NCBI RefSeq assembly: GCF_900119185.1 | Contig: NZ_FPJE01000001.1 | Location: 248,001-312,000 of the forward strand | Direction of reading: 5' to 3' | Source of the DNA: Sinomicrobium oceani | Lineage (GTDB): Bacteria > Bacteroidota > Bacteroidia > Flavobacteriales > Flavobacteriaceae | Length of the DNA: 64,000 nt | Part shown: in pieces, positions 62,820-64,000 of the stretch | Numbering within the stretch: the first letter of the stretch is position 1 | Layout: each line of letters opens with the position of its first letter | Made by a program: the position numbers and the translations under genes | The notes under the pieces: model-generated | What the model saw: only the letters and a program-made list of their open reading frames with translations | What the model was told of the DNA's origin: nothing | Database searches by the model: none

Positions 62820-64000
62820 TTATTCACTCCAGCTACGGGTTGCACGGATCGCTCTTTTCCAACCGGCAACACCTTCCTTCATATCCTTATCCGTATCCGG
62901 TTCAAAACTTTTTTCCGCCTGCCACAACTGTTGTATTTCTTCTATATTTTTCCAGTACCCGGTAGCCAGTCCGGCCAGGTAAGCTGCTCCGAGCGCGGTA
63001 GTCTCTACCACGGTAGGCCTTACGACTTCGCATTGCAGGAGATCGCATTGAAACTGCATCAGCAAATTGTTTACCGCAGCCCCTCCGTCTACACGCAGCT
63101 CTTTGATCTCCAACCCTGCATCGGCCTGCATGGCCTGAAGCACATCGGCGGTCTGGTACGCTATCGACTCCAGAGCTGCCCGGGCGATGTGGGCCGATGT
63201 TGTGCCCCGGCTCAGCCCTACCATAGTGCCCCGGGCTTCGGCATCCCAGTAAGGCGCCCCGAGCCCCGCAAAAGCAGGCACAAAATACACCCCATCAGTA
63301 TCTTCCACCTGGGTGGCAAGCTGCTCTATTTCGTCCGACGACCGGATGATTTTAAGTCCGTCGCGGAGCCATTGGACCACAGCCCCGGCAATAAATATGC
63401 TTCCTTCCAGGGCATATTGTGTTTTACCATCGATCTTCCAGGCTACGGTGGTCAACAGGTTGTTTTCGGAAAGCTTGGGCTTATCTCCTATATTCATCAG
63501 CATAAAACATCCTGTACCATAGGTGTTTTTCACCATTCCCGGGGCGATGCACATTTGCCCGAAAAGTGCGGCCTGCTGATCTCCTCCTATACCGGCAATG
63601 GGTATCGGAGTTGCAAAAACCGTGGTTTTGGAATGTCCGTACACTTCACTCGACTGCTTTACTTCGGGCAACATACTTTTGGGAATGGTAAACAGTTCCA
63701 GAAGTTCTTCATCCCAGTCCATCGTGTGAATATTAAAAAGTAAAGTCCTCGATGCATTGGTGACATCGGTAATATGAAGTTCTCCCTTGGTAAAGTTCCA
63801 GATAATCCAGCTATCCACAGTTCCGCATACCAGATCTCCTGCTTCTGCTTTTTCCCTTGCCCCGGATACATTGTCAAGTATCCATTTGATCTTGGTCGCC
63901 GAGAAATAGGAATCGACGATTAACCCTGTTTTTTTCCGGATCATCTCTTCTTTTCCCTCCTCCCGGAGTTTCGCACAATAACCGGCTGTACGGCGATCCT
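62820..64000 (-). CDS. glpK: Glycerol kinase (N-terminus cut by window edge)
   Basis: 393 residues visible, open to base 64000; the ATG at 63944 is internal. The 18 residues before it ([18 protein letters not shown]) match the family, so the true start lies outside. FGGY-family features: [54 protein letters not shown] (ATP/phosphate loop), [13 protein letters not shown] and [16 protein letters not shown]. Phosphorylates glycerol to sn-glycerol 3-phosphate. Upstream partner of glpF. Confidence 0.96.
   Translation of the reverse strand, partial: DRRTAGYCAKLREEGKEEMIRKKTGLIVDSYFSATKIKWILDNVSGAREKAEAGDLVCGTVDSWIIWNFTKGELHITDVTNASRTLLFNIHTMDWDEELLELFTIPKSMLPEVKQSSEVYGHSKTTVFATPIPIAGIGGDQQAALFGQMCIAPGMVKNTYGTGCFMLMNIGDKPKLSENNLLTTVAWKIDGKTQYALEGSIFIAGAVVQWLRDGLKIIRSSDEIEQLATQVEDTDGVYFVPAFAGLGAPYWDAEARGTMVGLSRGTTSAHIARAALESIAYQTADVLQAMQADAGLEIKELRVDGGAAVNNLLMQFQCDLLQCEVVRPTVVETTALGAAYLAGLATGYWKNIEEIQQLWQAEKSFEPDTDKDMKEGVAGWKRAIRATRSWSE

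Noticed and set aside
1-64000. CRISPR array, prophage, insertion sequence or defence island
   Set aside because: I looked for spaced direct repeats, transposase or integrase motifs and clustered defence domains and found none.

Overview
The window reads as a chromosomal segment of a member of the Bacteroidota, most likely the family Flavobacteriaceae. The evidence is a SusC/RagA-type TonB-linked receptor, lipoproteins with SC-lipoboxes (some followed by KK/D-rich tails), a split transketolase, BshC, a DUF4295 gene beside rpmG, and many upstream boxes that match the Bacteroidota housekeeping promoter (TTTG ~20 nt TAnnTTTG) rather than the E. coli type. Nearly all of it is core-genome housekeeping DNA. 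I see no CRISPR array, insertion sequence, prophage, defence island or rRNA operon. || Layout. 1-4.0 kb: a SusC-like receptor cut by the window edge, diverging from a DUF1080 lipoprotein. 4.0-7.7 kb: trxB, a BNR-repeat lipoprotein and rimO. 7.8-11.1 kb: a tricorn-like S41 protease. 11.4-13.2 kb: the translation cluster rpmB-rpmG-DUF4295, then ftsY. 13.3-16.8 kb: cinA, a stand-alone Hpt protein, an FAH-family enzyme, a decayed secreted-protein pseudogene and a DnaQ-type exonuclease. 17-19.1 kb: a 2-oxo acid dehydrogenase E2 and recR. 19.2-25.1 kb (+): a sodium/solute symporter, thrS-infC-rpmI-rplT and a HAD phosphatase. 25.2-33.0 kb (-): YjbQ, a secreted conserved protein, dnaB, accA, a DMT exporter, an LptF/G permease and tgt. 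33.3-39.2 kb: two-subunit transketolase, an outer-membrane barrel, an FKBP lipoprotein, an S4 RNA-binding protein, a TPMT-like methyltransferase, a phosphoribosyltransferase and aroK. 39.25-39.74 kb: a tRNA operon (Lys-Lys-Leu) with its own promoter and terminator. 39.8-42.5 kb: two unknown membrane-anchored proteins and a tandem thioredoxin-fold pair, one lacking its cysteines. 42.6-53.1 kb: aconitase, OsmC, a LysM/binding-protein fusion, guaA, a PLP decarboxylase, an FMN split-barrel protein and bshC. 53.2-62 kb: an M23 peptidase, secreted unknowns, a cysteine desulfurase, a duplicated-domain lipoprotein, fabH and an S9 peptidase. 62-64 kb: glpF and glpK, the latter cut by the window end. 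|| How the genes fit together. Translation (thrS, IF3, L35, L20, L28, L33, tgt, rimO, tRNAs), membrane targeting and envelope biogenesis (ftsY, LptF/G, fabH, accA) and thiol/redox handling (trxB, BshC, OsmC, thioredoxin-fold proteins) dominate. Secreted proteases and the SusC/DUF1080 pair point to a polymer-degrading, heterotrophic lifestyle. || The most notable observations are: infC appears to start at AUA; DnaB ends in an acidic DDDSDVPF tip resembling that of SSB; a thioredoxin paralogue has WRIPS where WCPPC is expected; a carboxypeptidase-regulatory-like gene is broken by three identifiable lesions; and TAnnTTTG boxes recur at near-constant distance from start codons, with guaA and recR possibly leaderless.
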